Below, in pieces: positions 1-8,000 of a stretch of 64,000 nucleotides of DNA. Both the position numbers and the translations under genes were made by a program. The notes beneath the pieces were generated by a model. That model made no database searches. It was given only the letters and a program-made list of their open reading frames with translations, and had not been told where the DNA came from. Positions within the stretch are counted from its first letter, which is position 1. Every line of letters begins with the position of its first letter. Source of the DNA: Planctomycetes bacterium B3_Pla (GTDB lineage: Bacteria; Planctomycetota; Phycisphaerae; Sedimentisphaerales; Anaerobacaceae); the NCBI GenBank assembly GCA_005223045.1, contig NJBM01000014.1, forward strand, positions 1 through 64,000, in the 5' to 3' direction.

Positions 1-1694
1 TCTACGGTCGAGAAGCTCCAGACCTCGCCTTCCCTTACCGGTACCGCGGCTGCTTCGTTGACCTCGTTGACCTTCCAGTAGTACCGCTGCCCATATTCGA
101 GATTGGCGGGCTGGAAGTTCCCCTCGCTGACAGTACCGACAAGGGCGGTGCCGTCGATTACGGCAGCCTCGTCCATGCTGAAGTAAACTTCATGCGAGAC
201 GACCTCGCGTCCGGATCGCCAGCTAAGCGTGGTATCCAGCGAAACCCCGGAATCTCCGGTTGCCGGAGCCGGGTCGCTCGCCGCAACGGGGATGAAGAGG
301 AACCGAACTTCACTTAGGCCGAACTGGTCTAAAATGCCGCCCCAGCCGCTGTTGACGGTAAGTCTGACAAACTTCGCCGATACGCCACTCAGATCGATTG
401 TCGCATCGTGGGCGTTGTTGGGTGTTCCCAGCGCCCGGGGGATCTGGACGTCGCCCAGTGATGTCCAGTTTTCGCCGTCATCGGAATACTCGACCGTGAC
501 GTCCTTGACGCCGAAGCCGATTACCGATTCGATCGTTTGATTCGAGTTCCAGACCCACATCTCAAGCAGCTCATAGATGTCGTCGAACTCGAACTGTATC
601 CAGGTCGGCTGCGGTACAGTCGGCAGGCTGCTGCTGAGCCACATGTCCGTCGCCTCGGCCGAGTGCAGATCATCGGTCAGTCCGGAGCCATCTACGGTCT
701 TGCCGGGACCCATATCGGTGGTGTTCTCGCTGGAAGCCGTGGCGGTTACATTCGTGATCGGAAAAGCGAAAGGCTCAACCGTAAAGCTCCAGACGGCCCC
801 CTTGAAAACGGTCGAGTCCGGCGGCGCGTTGACTTCGTCGATGCGCCAGTAATAGGTCTGGCCGAATTCGAGAAGACCGTCGGGATCGTAAGTTGTGCCC
901 GTCTGGCCCTTGCTGACCAGCAAGGCCAGCGTATCGGCGGTGGGGGCGGCATTGACATCATCGAAGGATGTGCCGAAATACACATCGTGCGTAGCGGCAG
1001 ACTCACCGGGTTCCCATGCGAGAATAACATCCTGGGGAACATTTTCTTCACCGTCAGCCGGACTTGGGTCCTTGGCCGTTCCAGCAATCACAGTTGCCTC
1101 CCCTATCACCACATTGTCGATGTGAAGACTTCCTTCGCTACCTGCGGCTGTATCGCTGGCAATGAGCACGTACCCGATGCTGGTGAAGTTGGCGTTCGGG
1201 AGACTAGCGATCTCCGTGTCGTTAAGGGTGATGACAATTTCGCCACCTACCAGTTCCAGTACTACATTGTTGTACTCCCCTGATATTATGTTTGAGCCGG
1301 CGATGTCGGTCCAGCCGGGCCAGCCGCCATCTTCAGAATTGGCATGGATCATGGGGCCACCCCAGGTGTAGAGGTCGATATAGGCGCTGGTTGACGCGTC
1401 GTCGATACGGATGTGGAAGTTGAGGCCTTCATTCGCCTTGAAGTCGCAGGAGATCCTCGTTTCATCCACAACGTCTCGGTAGATACCCGACCGCACCCAG
1501 TCAATGCCCTGCGTGCCTGCGATGAGAACCTCGTTGTTTACAATTTTGACCTCAATGGTCCCGTCGGCCTGAGTTGACCAACCATTGCCGACATCGCCGT
1601 CGGGCCGGTCGAAGTCGTCGAAGAGACCTGCTCCCCATGCGTTGGCAGCCGAGAGCATAAGAACAAGCATAGTGGAACTTCGGATCTTACCCAT
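1..1694 (-). CDS. Secreted discoidin/FN3-like surface protein, 3' end beyond the window
   Basis: Open frame with no stop from ATG at 1694 to the left edge, about 564 codons visible. A purine-rich ribosome-binding site lies at about 1702-1708. Residues 1-22 form a signal peptide. Residues 24-200 look like a concanavalin/LamG-type sandwich (starts LFDDFDRPDG). Residues 208-285 form an FN3-like module (DPSPADGEENVP ... YYWRIDEVN), residues 310-465 a discoidin/F5-8C-like module (WIQFEFDDVYEL ... SAKFVRLTV), and residues 470-560 a second FN3-like module ending YYWKVNEVN. This mix is common in secreted planctomycete proteins that bind carbohydrate; no catalytic domain is visible in the part seen. 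The promoter lies in the adjacent 118-bp repeat. The C-terminus is unknown. Exact domain family is moderately sure; that it is a real gene is very sure. Confidence 0.85.
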   Translation of the reverse strand, partial: MGKIRSSTMLVLMLSAANAWGAGLFDDFDRPDGDVGNGWSTQADGTIEVKIVNNEVLIAGTQGIDWVRSGIYRDVVDETRISCDFKANEGLNFHIRIDDASTSAYIDLYTWGGPMIHANSEDGGWPGWTDIAGSNIISGEYNNVVLELVGGEIVITLNDTEIASLPNANFTSIGYVLIASDTAAGSEGSLHIDNVVIGEATVIAGTAKDPSPADGEENVPQDVILAWEPGESAATHDVYFGTSFDDVNAAPTADTLALLVSKGQTGTTYDPDGLLEFGQTYYWRIDEVNAPPDSTVFKGAVWSFTVEPFAFPITNVTATASSENTTDMGPGKTVDGSGLTDDLHSAEATDMWLSSSLPTVPQPTWIQFEFDDIYELLEMWVWNSNQTIESVIGFGVKDVTVEYSDDGENWTSLGDVQIPRALGTPNNAHDATIDLSGVSAKFVRLTVNSGWGGILDQFGLSEVRFLFIPVAASDPAPATGDSGVSLDTTLSWRSGREVVSHEVYFSMDEAAVIDGTALVGTVSEGNFQPANLEYGQRYYWKVNEVNEAAAVPVREGEVWSFSTV

Positions 1695-1721
1695 CTTACT
1701 TCCTCCTTCATAAATAGACCT

Positions 1722-1839
1722 GGATTTCCCATCCCGGCGCGCCGGGACTTCACTGAATCACATCACTCCTGCAAACTTTAGGTCTTATAATACCGTAATT
1801 TCACCTCAATTTCAAGATAATTTCAGCAGGTTCAGCATG
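1722..1839. repeat. 118-bp direct repeat, copy 1
   Basis: This 118-bp stretch recurs at 2383-2500 in the same orientation with about three mismatches. It carries the minus-strand promoter and the palindrome described nearby. It is the upstream region of the surface-protein gene. The two copies bracket a 543-bp segment with one small gene, which suggests a duplication or insertion. Confidence 0.9.
1787..1815 (-). promoter_or_regulatory. Sigma70-type promoter for the surface protein (copy 1)
   Basis: Reading the minus strand, TTGAAA (1815-1810) and TATTAT (1792-1787) are separated by exactly 17 bases, close to the sigma70 consensus. It lies about 95 bases upstream of the start at 1694, with a 14-bp perfect palindrome (cccggcgcgccggg, about 1733-1746) between. 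The same promoter is present in the second repeat copy. Inferred from sequence only. Confidence 0.55.
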
Positions 1840-1900
1840 CCGTACCGGACACCTTTAATTCTCCCGTCGGATGCTGTTTTGGTGCTGATCGATCTCATTC

Positions 1901-2251
1901 TCATACTCCGATGCCAACAATCATTAGACCATAAAAGAACCAAACCAGAAAGGCGATTACACTGATTGGATAGAGAATTCGTTTCTTTACTAAAACGGGG
2001 GAATAGATCGCAAAGAGAATTACAACTGTCCATATTATCGTGCGGATGTACTGCGCAGTTGAAAAGATTCTGCTACCTCCCAAGTATCTGCGAGTTGGCT
2101 TATCGACAAAGACAACGAGAGGACCGGCCACAAACCTTGATAAATACTCGGAAGGAGAGGGCCTTCTGTCTGTTAAATTCGAGCAAATGACGTAAGCTAA
2201 CCCTAAGATTAGCGGCACCGAGATTATTATGAGGCATATTTTTCTTTCCAT
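1901..2251 (-). CDS. Small membrane protein, unknown function
   Basis: 116 aa. I do not recognise a family. The protein begins with a hydrophobic segment (residues 5-24), has a polar stretch with RRPSPSEY, and ends in two further hydrophobic segments (about 68-86 and 92-114), so three membrane spans are likely. No catalytic motif or signal cleavage site is evident. No strong ribosome-binding site precedes the ATG. It is the only gene between the two copies of the 118-bp repeat, and the upstream copy (2383-2500) offers it a promoter on the correct strand. A real but possibly recently arrived gene is the best reading. Confidence 0.55.
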   Translation of the reverse strand: MERKICLIIISVPLILGLAYVICSNLTDRRPSPSEYLSRFVAGPLVVFVDKPTRRYLGGSRIFSTAQYIRTIIWTVVILFAIYSPVLVKKRILYPISVIAFLVWFFYGLMIVGIGV

Positions 2252-2382
2252 AGCCCCGTCAATCCAAATATATCAAGGAGTTCCGCATAAGAACTCAACG
2301 GACTAATTATGTCTTTGGCTTGGCTTCCGGTCACCGTTTCCTTAAATCAGGTGCCGGTCAGTCCGAAACTCTATACCAACCG

Positions 2383-2500
2383 GGATTCCCCATCCCGGCG
2401 CGCCGGGACTTCACTGAATCACATCACTCCTGCAAACTTTAAGTCTTATAATACCGTAATTTCACCTCAATTTCAAGATAATTCCAGCAGGTTCAGCATG
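2383..2500. repeat. 118-bp direct repeat, copy 2
   Basis: Second copy of the repeat at 1722-1839, nearly identical. It sits just after the stop of the FG-GAP gene and upstream of the small membrane protein gene, whose promoter it probably supplies. Confidence 0.9.
2448..2476 (-). promoter_or_regulatory. Sigma70-type promoter in repeat copy 2
   Basis: Same TTGAAA (2476-2471), 17-base spacer and TATTAT (2453-2448) as in copy 1, on the minus strand, about 200 bases upstream of the small membrane protein start at 2251. It would separate transcription of that gene from the sulfatase operon upstream. Confidence 0.5.
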
Positions 2501-2544
2501 TTTCACCCACTACTCGGGAAATCCGGGAAAGACAAAGGCGGTTC

Positions 2545-4599
2545 TCACTGGGTCCATCCGGGAAGAGAGACAGTCGCCTGGTAGTTCGAGTAGTTGTAGA
2601 GCGGATTGCGCTGCGGCTTGTAGAGCCTGCCCTGTTTTGGGTTGTCATCCTGCGTGTAAACCCAAAGCTCATAAGGGTCCCACACAACCACCTCGTCCCG
2701 GCAGTCACCCGTGGCATCCAGCACCGCGTTGCACTGATAGGGATGGCCGTCTGCGGGGAATTGCACTGCCCGCCGTCCGAGGCCGTCGTACATCCCGCCC
2801 TCGGTCACATCCGGAGATAATACGAAGAACTCCTCGCTCTTTCCCGTCCAGTTGATCGGAAGGCACATGCTGCCGTGCTGCACCGGCTCGAAGTCGTAGT
2901 ACAGCTCGCCGTCCGAATCGAAGTAGTGGATGATGCCCTGATTACCCCAGAAATTGATGCTCACGATTTCGAGCCCGGGCAGGTCGTCGCGGAGATTGGC
3001 CACTGCGGGGTTCTGCACGTGGCCGAAGAAGTGACGTTTGAGTACGTTGCCCTTGAGGTCCGTGTAGAAGGCGCCGGCGTCGCTGGCCGCGTAGAAAATG
3101 GTCGGTTCGGCGCCCTTTTTGAATCTTGCGACCGCGACTCCATCGGCGTGGTCCTTTATCTTGTCGTCCAGCGACCACAACTTTGTGCCGTCATTATCGA
3201 ACATCGAATAACCGATGGCGACCTCGTCTTTGCCGTCGTTGTCGATATCGTAAGCAAAGGGATAGTGCCCCGTGTTGCATTTCCCCGTCCACATCACCTC
3301 GAACTTGTCGTTCATCGCCCATATATGACGGTAGCGGTCCTTGAAGATGATGTCGCGATCCTGTCCCAGCCCGCGCAGGTCGCAGAAGAACAGAGAGTCG
3401 CCTAAGATGCGGGGGAAAATGTTGTGCGCGCCGTGATCGCCGGGCGGCTTTAGCGGCGTGGACTTGCGGTACTTGACCTCGCCAGTCGAACCATCGGCGG
3501 CGATTATTTCCTGGTTCATGCAGTAAACTACTTCGTTTTTGCCGTCGCCGTCGATGTCGTGGATCTGAAAACCCACGTCGTTGGTCAGGTGGTTCTTCCA
3601 GCCGTCCGGTTTTCCCTTTTGCCAGAGCACCCTGCCGTCGAGGTTGACCGCCGTCAGGCAGCTCAGCTCGCTGTTGCGGTCCTTGGCGCCGTGATGGAGG
3701 ACCTGCCCGAAGAGGACATCGATCTGCCCGTCGCCGTCCAGATCGCCGAACCGAAGGTTGCGCCCGACGCCATAGTCGGAAATGGAAAACTTCTTCCACA
3801 CAACCGGCTTAGGATTGGCCGCCTGGAGTTTCTCCTCCTGCTTTCTCTTCGTCCTGACGCGTTTTCTTACTCGTTTTACTTCTTCGTCACTGGCGGTTAC
3901 CTTCACGAAACTGTATTTAGTCGGAACATCCGCCGTCAGTGCAACCTTGCCTTCGGCGAATGTCGAATCCTCCGCTTCCAGAACGATGCCGTCGCCGAGT
4001 TCGGCACGGATGCGACTGCCGGCGATGCGAATCGTTGCCGTGAGGAAATCTCCGGGCGTGAAGTTAATATCTTGCTCGGCCAGAATTTTCTCGTCGGGTT
4101 TGTGAAAGGCGACGGCGTGGTTGACGACTTTCAGAACGGCCCTGTGGCCTTTGACGCCGAAAAAATAGTAGCACCGATCGTTGCGGTAGCGAAACGCTAT
4201 GCCGCTCTGACCCTTGTCCGATTCGGGAGCGAAGCGCGCCGAGACCGTGTAGTCGGTCCAGAACTCGCTGCCCTTTGCCACGGTGCACACGAAGGGGTGC
4301 GAGTGAGTCCGCCTGTAATAGATCGTTTGCGAGAGCATCGCGTCGCCATCCTCGGCGGTTACCCACCAGGCGCGCTGCTCGGGCGTGCCCGGGGTGAAAC
4401 AGGAGACGACCCAGTTGCCTTGCGGTGAGGTTTCGTGCAGGTAGTGGTATTCGGCATGGGCGCCAATGACGCCCGCCGAGAACATGCCGGGCCGCAGTCC
4501 GTCGAAATCATCGTCAAGCAGCACGGCTGACTTACCGGGCGTCGTACTGCAAAGAACGGCAACAATCCCCAATAAAATAATGCTTCTTATCGCATTCAT
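2545..4599 (-). CDS. Secreted FG-GAP/VCBS-repeat protein with N-terminal concanavalin-like domain
   Basis: 684 aa with a signal peptide (residues 1-24). Residues 27-215 look like a lectin-type sandwich of the DUF1080/LamG kind. A basic linker (about 235-260) follows. Calcium-binding-type FG-GAP repeats come next, with DLDGDGQID, DIDGDGKNE, DIDNDGKDE and DATGDCRDE loops spaced along residues 285-650. The repeats and the short C-terminus resemble family 11 rhamnogalacturonan lyases or related propellers, but I cannot identify catalytic residues, so a lyase role is only a suggestion. The gene starts 7 bases after the sulfatase stop, so the two are one transcript and probably act on the same polysaccharide outside the cytoplasm. 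Confidence 0.75.
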   Translation of the reverse strand: MNAIRSIILLGIVAVLCSTTPGKSAVLLDDDFDGLRPGMFSAGVIGAHAEYHYLHETSPQGNWVVSCFTPGTPEQRAWWVTAEDGDAMLSQTIYYRRTHSHPFVCTVAKGSEFWTDYTVSARFAPESDKGQSGIAFRYRNDRCYYFFGVKGHRAVLKVVNHAVAFHKPDEKILAEQDINFTPGDFLTATIRIAGSRIRAELGDGIVLEAEDSTFAEGKVALTADVPTKYSFVKVTASDEEVKRVRKRVRTKRKQEEKLQAANPKPVVWKKFSISDYGVGRNLRFGDLDGDGQIDVLFGQVLHHGAKDRNSELSCLTAVNLDGRVLWQKGKPDGWKNHLTNDVGFQIHDIDGDGKNEVVYCMNQEIIAADGSTGEVKYRKSTPLKPPGDHGAHNIFPRILGDSLFFCDLRGLGQDRDIIFKDRYRHIWAMNDKFEVMWTGKCNTGHYPFAYDIDNDGKDEVAIGYSMFDNDGTKLWSLDDKIKDHADGVAVARFKKGAEPTIFYAASDAGAFYTDLKGNVLKRHFFGHVQNPAVANLRDDLPGLEIVSINFWGNQGIIHYFDSDGELYYDFEPVQHGSMCLPINWTGKSEEFFVLSPDVTEGGMYDGLGRRAVQFPADGHPYQCNAVLDATGDCRDEVVVWDPYELWVYTQDDNPKQGRLYKPQRNPLYNYSNYQATVSLPGWTQ

Positions 4600-4605
4600 A
4601 GTTCG

Positions 4606-6075
4606 TCAGATGACCTCCATTTTATCACTTGTTTCTCTTTGCCAGGCACGGATTTTCTCCGTCAGCCTGGCGATTACGTCTTCGTGTTCGCCCGAATCGT
4701 AGAGATTCGTCGTTTCGTAAGGGTCCTTGCCCAGGTTGAACAACTGGCACTTGTCTTCTTTGCTCAGGCACAGTTTCCACCCGTCCGGAGAAACGACGGT
4801 CCGTACTTTCGGCGTAGTATTCCATTCGATGAACACGTGATCCCGGGCCACCCTGCCACCCTTTATGAGCGGGACCAGGCTCTGTCCCGGCAGGCTCGAA
4901 GCCTTGTCGCTGCGGCCCATCAGTTCGAGCAATGTCGGGACCAGGTCGATTTGACTGACCGGCTGCTCGATCAGTCGCTGTCTGCGTCCCATCGCCGGGA
5001 CGCGCATCAGCCACGGAATCCGGGTTGCCTCCTCATACATCAGGCCCTTCTCCACCAGACGGTGCGAACCCATCATATCGCCGTGGTCGCTCGTATAGAC
5101 GACTATGGTGTCGTCCGCCAGTCCGAGCTGCTCCAGTGTATCGAGGATCGCGCCGACGCTCAGATCGACCTGTGAGTTGAGCCCCCAGTAGCGGGCAATC
5201 AATTTGCGAAAGTCTTTCTCGGTCGTCCCGTACTTTTCGGCGCACTTCCGGTGCTTTTTCTTGCAACTCTCCGGCTCGTTTTCTTCGAGCGGGTCATTGA
5301 AGTTCGGCGGCAGGTCGATCTCGTCGGGGTCGTACATATCATCAAGCGGCCCGGTAAAGGGCATGTGCGGCTCAAGAAAATTGATGTAGAGCATGAACGG
5401 CTCGTTGCGATGCCGCCGGAGAAAATCGCAGGCGCTGCGTTCGAGAAACTTCGGCTTGCACTGTTCGATAGGCAATGATGCAGCATATCCTCGGCTAAAT
5501 TTGCCCTGCCTGGCCGGCTTGTGACCCAGGCCGAGCAGATAATGATGGTAGCTGCTCCGCGCGTTCCTGTCGCGATCCTCGCTGTAATATGAAGAATATC
5601 CGTCCTCCATCGAGACCCATTCGGCGAAGCCGTGCTGGGCGAAAATCTCGTCGCCCAGATGCCACTTGCCCATGTAAGCAGCGCGATAGTCGGGATCGCC
5701 AATCAACTCGTTCAGGCACGGAGTGTCTTTGGGCAGGGGAATATTGTTGGTCAGCAGACCGCTCGTATGAGGCCAGAGTCCCGTCATGACCGCCGAGCGA
5801 TTCGGCGTGCAGACCGGCTGCGTCACGTATGCCTTTTTGAACACGACGCTTTCGGAAGCGAGCTTATTGAAATTGGGCACGCGGATATTTTTGTTGCCGT
5901 ACACGGCCATCGTGTCGGCCCGCTGCTCGTCCGTCCAGATAAAAAGCAGGTTAGGTTTGCGCCGCCTTCGATCCGAAATTTTCCGGGAGTTGCCGGCACA
6001 TACATTTGCGACATAACCGGCTGCTCCCGCTCCCATTGCTCTTACGAACTCTCGTCGGTTCATCGTAGTTTTCAT
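4606..6075 (-). CDS. Tat-exported sulfatase (formylglycine type)
   Basis: 489 aa. The N-terminus MNRREFVRAMGAGAAG is a twin-arginine signal. The metal-binding start FIWTDEQRADTMAVYG (residues 45-60) and the sulfatase signature CTPNRSAVMTG, with the formylglycine precursor Cys89 in the C-x-P-x-R context, are both present. So is the TSDHGDMMGSH metal site in the second half. It should hydrolyse sulfate esters after conversion of Cys89 to formylglycine; the substrate cannot be read from sequence. Length matches the S1 family (arylsulfatase/choline-sulfatase-like). First gene of a two-gene operon with the FG-GAP protein. No maturase of the anSME type is seen in this window. Confidence 0.93.
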   Translation of the reverse strand: MKTTMNRREFVRAMGAGAAGYVANVCAGNSRKISDRRRRKPNLLFIWTDEQRADTMAVYGNKNIRVPNFNKLASESVVFKKAYVTQPVCTPNRSAVMTGLWPHTSGLLTNNIPLPKDTPCLNELIGDPDYRAAYMGKWHLGDEIFAQHGFAEWVSMEDGYSSYYSEDRDRNARSSYHHYLLGLGHKPARQGKFSRGYAASLPIEQCKPKFLERSACDFLRRHRNEPFMLYINFLEPHMPFTGPLDDMYDPDEIDLPPNFNDPLEENEPESCKKKHRKCAEKYGTTEKDFRKLIARYWGLNSQVDLSVGAILDTLEQLGLADDTIVVYTSDHGDMMGSHRLVEKGLMYEEATRIPWLMRVPAMGRRQRLIEQPVSQIDLVPTLLELMGRSDKASSLPGQSLVPLIKGGRVARDHVFIEWNTTPKVRTVVSPDGWKLCLSKEDKCQLFNLGKDPYETTNLYDSGEHEDVIARLTEKIRAWQRETSDKMEVI

Positions 6076-6294
6076 AAAAGAGCTCCTTCCGGGTTTTTGG
6101 TCAAACTGCCTTATTGCACAACGACTGCGTCCAGGACAATTTTACAACCCAGAACCCAACAGGCAAGTGGTTTTGATAGTCAATCCGCCGCTTGAGACCG
6201 CTCAAGCCGCTTTTATCCATCCGATGCGAGAGAACCTTGAGTTTTCGAGACAGATTTGATATCCTAAAGGATAATGTTACGTAGGAAATACCGG

Positions 6295-6948
6295 ATGGAG
6301 CATAACATCAAGCCAATAACTAAACAACTGGTAATCGCGACCTTGATCCTGACCTTGGTTACCGTCGCGTCTCTCGGCATCCGCCAGTTCCGTTTCCGCG
6401 CCCACCGAACCAGGACCACTGAAGAAGGCCCAGCTATCGCCGAGACCGAACCGGACAACAACCCCACCAACTCAAACACAGTCGATGCCGAACATGATCC
6501 ACAGTACGCCGACGCGCCGGAGCCGGATCAGGGAGAGTTCCCGGAATATCAGGCAGAGGTCAAATCGTTCAAGAGCGGCTTCGTCAAGGCCAAAGGCCCG
6601 AAAGGGCTTGAAAAAATATCTTTAGGCGACAACGCGAATCTCTATATCACCAAAGAGGGCCAGACCTGGTATGCCGGTAAAGGGCCGGACGGCACGCCCT
6701 TCAAGATGCAGGTACAGATCGATGAGGCCACCGGCGAGATGACCGTCGTCGGCAGGGTTTACGGCGGCAAGTCCGACGGCTCACAAGGCCTCCAGAAAAT
6801 ATCCATGGGCGGCAGCGATAATCTTTATATCACCCGGGAGGGCGAGCTTTGGTACACCAGTGAAGGCTCCAAGTCGCGGGTGGAGATCGACGAGGCCACC
6901 GGCGAGATCACCGTTATCGAGCAGTATAGCGGTGACGACGACAAATAG
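6295..6948 (+). CDS. Membrane-anchored protein with two tandem repeat units, unknown function
   Basis: About 217 aa from ATG 6295, which has a taggaa ribosome-binding site 8 bases upstream; an in-frame ATG at 6274 is possible but its site is too close. One membrane segment lies at about residues 12-29, followed by a Pro/Glu/Asp-rich linker. Two imperfect repeats of about 55 residues follow, each with an ISLGDNANLYITKEG or ISMGGSDNLYITREG motif and a closing IDEATGEMTV or IDEATGEITV motif. The repeats are predicted beta-rich and exported. I do not recognise the family. It stands alone between the sulfatase operon and a repeat-rich gap. Confidence 0.7.
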   Translation: MEHNIKPITKQLVIATLILTLVTVASLGIRQFRFRAHRTRTTEEGPAIAETEPDNNPTNSNTVDAEHDPQYADAPEPDQGEFPEYQAEVKSFKSGFVKAKGPKGLEKISLGDNANLYITKEGQTWYAGKGPDGTPFKMQVQIDEATGEMTVVGRVYGGKSDGSQGLQKISMGGSDNLYITREGELWYTSEGSKSRVEIDEATGEITVIEQYSGDDDK

Positions 6949-7370
6949 ATGTTTACCCCGCCAGCGACGGCAAGTCCGACAATGACCAAGAGCGCGCGAC
7001 GAAGGACTGACCCAAAGGCCGGTCTCTCAAGGTACAATAATCGATTTTAGCGCCGCTTGGGGCCGGTTCCCCCCGAAAGGCCCAACTGCTCCTAATCCCG
7101 CGCCGCCTTATAGAACCGGACGCACTTAATAATACAATCCTTCAACTTCTTGTTTTTGTGCGTGTTTTCAAAGCTTGTTTTCTAACTTATTATGAAACAA
7201 CATCTTATACGAAACACAAAATCCGTGTTAATCCGTGGTTCCAATTTGATCTGCAAGCGGTAAACTCACAGTCCTTTTCAGTTCTATATTCTGATAAAGT
7301 TGCTGTCTGAACACGTCGATAATAGATGATTGTCAAAAGTTCAGTCTATTAACTTGAAAGGAGAATAATT
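6949..7370. other. Intergenic region without a supported gene
   Basis: 422 bases. AT-rich toward its right half. I see no convincing coding frame, RNA or terminator. It must contain the promoter of the following gene, but no clear -35/-10 pair stands out. Confidence 0.5.
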
Positions 7371-7637
7371 ATGTTTAGCGATGAAAAATCCCAGGTCCCC
7401 GAAGAGCCTCAACAGACAATGCCCGACGAGTCTCAAGAGGTAGTGTGCGAAGACTCTCAAGAAGTAGCGTGCGAAGACTCTCAAGAGGTAGCGTGCGAAG
7501 ACTCTCAAGAGGTAGTGTGCGACGAGTCTCAAGAGGTAGTGTGCGACGAATCTCAAGAGACAGCACCTGAGGCGTCTCAAGAGACACCGCTGGAAGAGTC
7601 TGAAGAAACACCAGTAGAAGTCGAAGAAACCTGGTAA
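7371..7637 (+). CDS. Acidic cysteine octapeptide-repeat protein, unknown function
   Basis: 88 aa starting at an ATG with a textbook ribosome-binding site (aaaggag, 8 bases upstream). The body is a run of about nine octapeptides of the form (D/E)SQE(V/T)xCx. Five carry a cysteine (SQEVVCED, SQEVACED, SQEVVCDE); the last ones lose it (SQETAPEA, SQETPLEE). The DNA repeats with a 24-bp period over about 7428-7580. The protein is very acidic, has no signal peptide or membrane segment, and is probably disordered. Regularly spaced Cys among Asp/Glu would suit metal binding or a redox role, but no family is recognised. A terminator-like hairpin follows directly. Confidence 0.7.
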   Translation: MFSDEKSQVPEEPQQTMPDESQEVVCEDSQEVACEDSQEVACEDSQEVVCDESQEVVCDESQETAPEASQETPLEESEETPVEVEETW

Positions 7638-7655
7638 GAGTCAGAATCTTTTTCG

Positions 7656-7695
7656 GGAGGGAGTCAGTCGGGCAGTCTGACCCCCTCCTTATCAT
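7656..7695 (+). terminator. Hairpin terminator after the octapeptide-repeat gene
   Basis: ggagggagtcag (7656-7667) pairs with ctgaccccctcc (7677-7688) with one imperfect position, giving a 12-bp stem and 9-base loop. A T-rich stretch follows. It lies 18 bases after the stop codon. Confidence 0.65.
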
Positions 7696-7756
7696 TTCTT
7701 TGCTGGAATCATGCCTTATAACGGACCTATGAAGAAGGTCGGGAAACGCACCTTGT

Positions 7757-7815
7757 GTCATTGCGAGGAGCCCTTCGACTATGCTCAGGATAAACTGCGC
7801 GACGAAGCAATCTCA
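7757..7815. repeat. Dispersed palindromic repeat, family A (gtcattgcgagg ... gaagcaatctca)
   Basis: Begins gtcattgcgaggagc and ends cgacgaagcaatctca. Related copies are at 10170-10274 and 15243-15333. Such elements are frequent in environmental bacterial genomes. The short frame through it (7711-7896) is a translation of the repeat, not a gene. The rest of the 7638-8000 gap shows nothing else. Confidence 0.75.
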
Positions 7816-8000
7816 CCTTTTTCAACAGCCCCGCCGACACGTTTTACGCAAGCCAAGCCGGGCGTCATCAATGATGATTTAATGTATGTGAGCTGAGGAT
7901 TATTATCAGCATCCGCCCCTCCAGAAATGTAGTTGTTGCACAATCATATCGAAGGATTTATCATGTTTGCCGGATTTGATAGCCAGCGAATGGTTGTAAC

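Noticed and set aside
537-1283. 248-codon plus-strand frame at the left end
   Set aside because: It lies antisense to the large minus-strand surface-protein gene, whose translation shows clear domains; the plus-strand frame has no motif.
3559-4428. 289-codon plus-strand frame
   Set aside because: Shadow of the FG-GAP gene on the opposite strand, which has signal peptide and Asp-rich repeats.
7428-7580. Regular 24-bp repeats looked at as a CRISPR array
   Set aside because: Units are contiguous without spacers and keep an open frame with a strong start; this is a protein repeat. No CRISPR-like array was seen elsewhere.
7711-7896. Small frame with CHCEEPFDYAQDKLRDEA
   Set aside because: It is a translation of a dispersed palindromic repeat. 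No ribosome-binding site or homologous motif is present.
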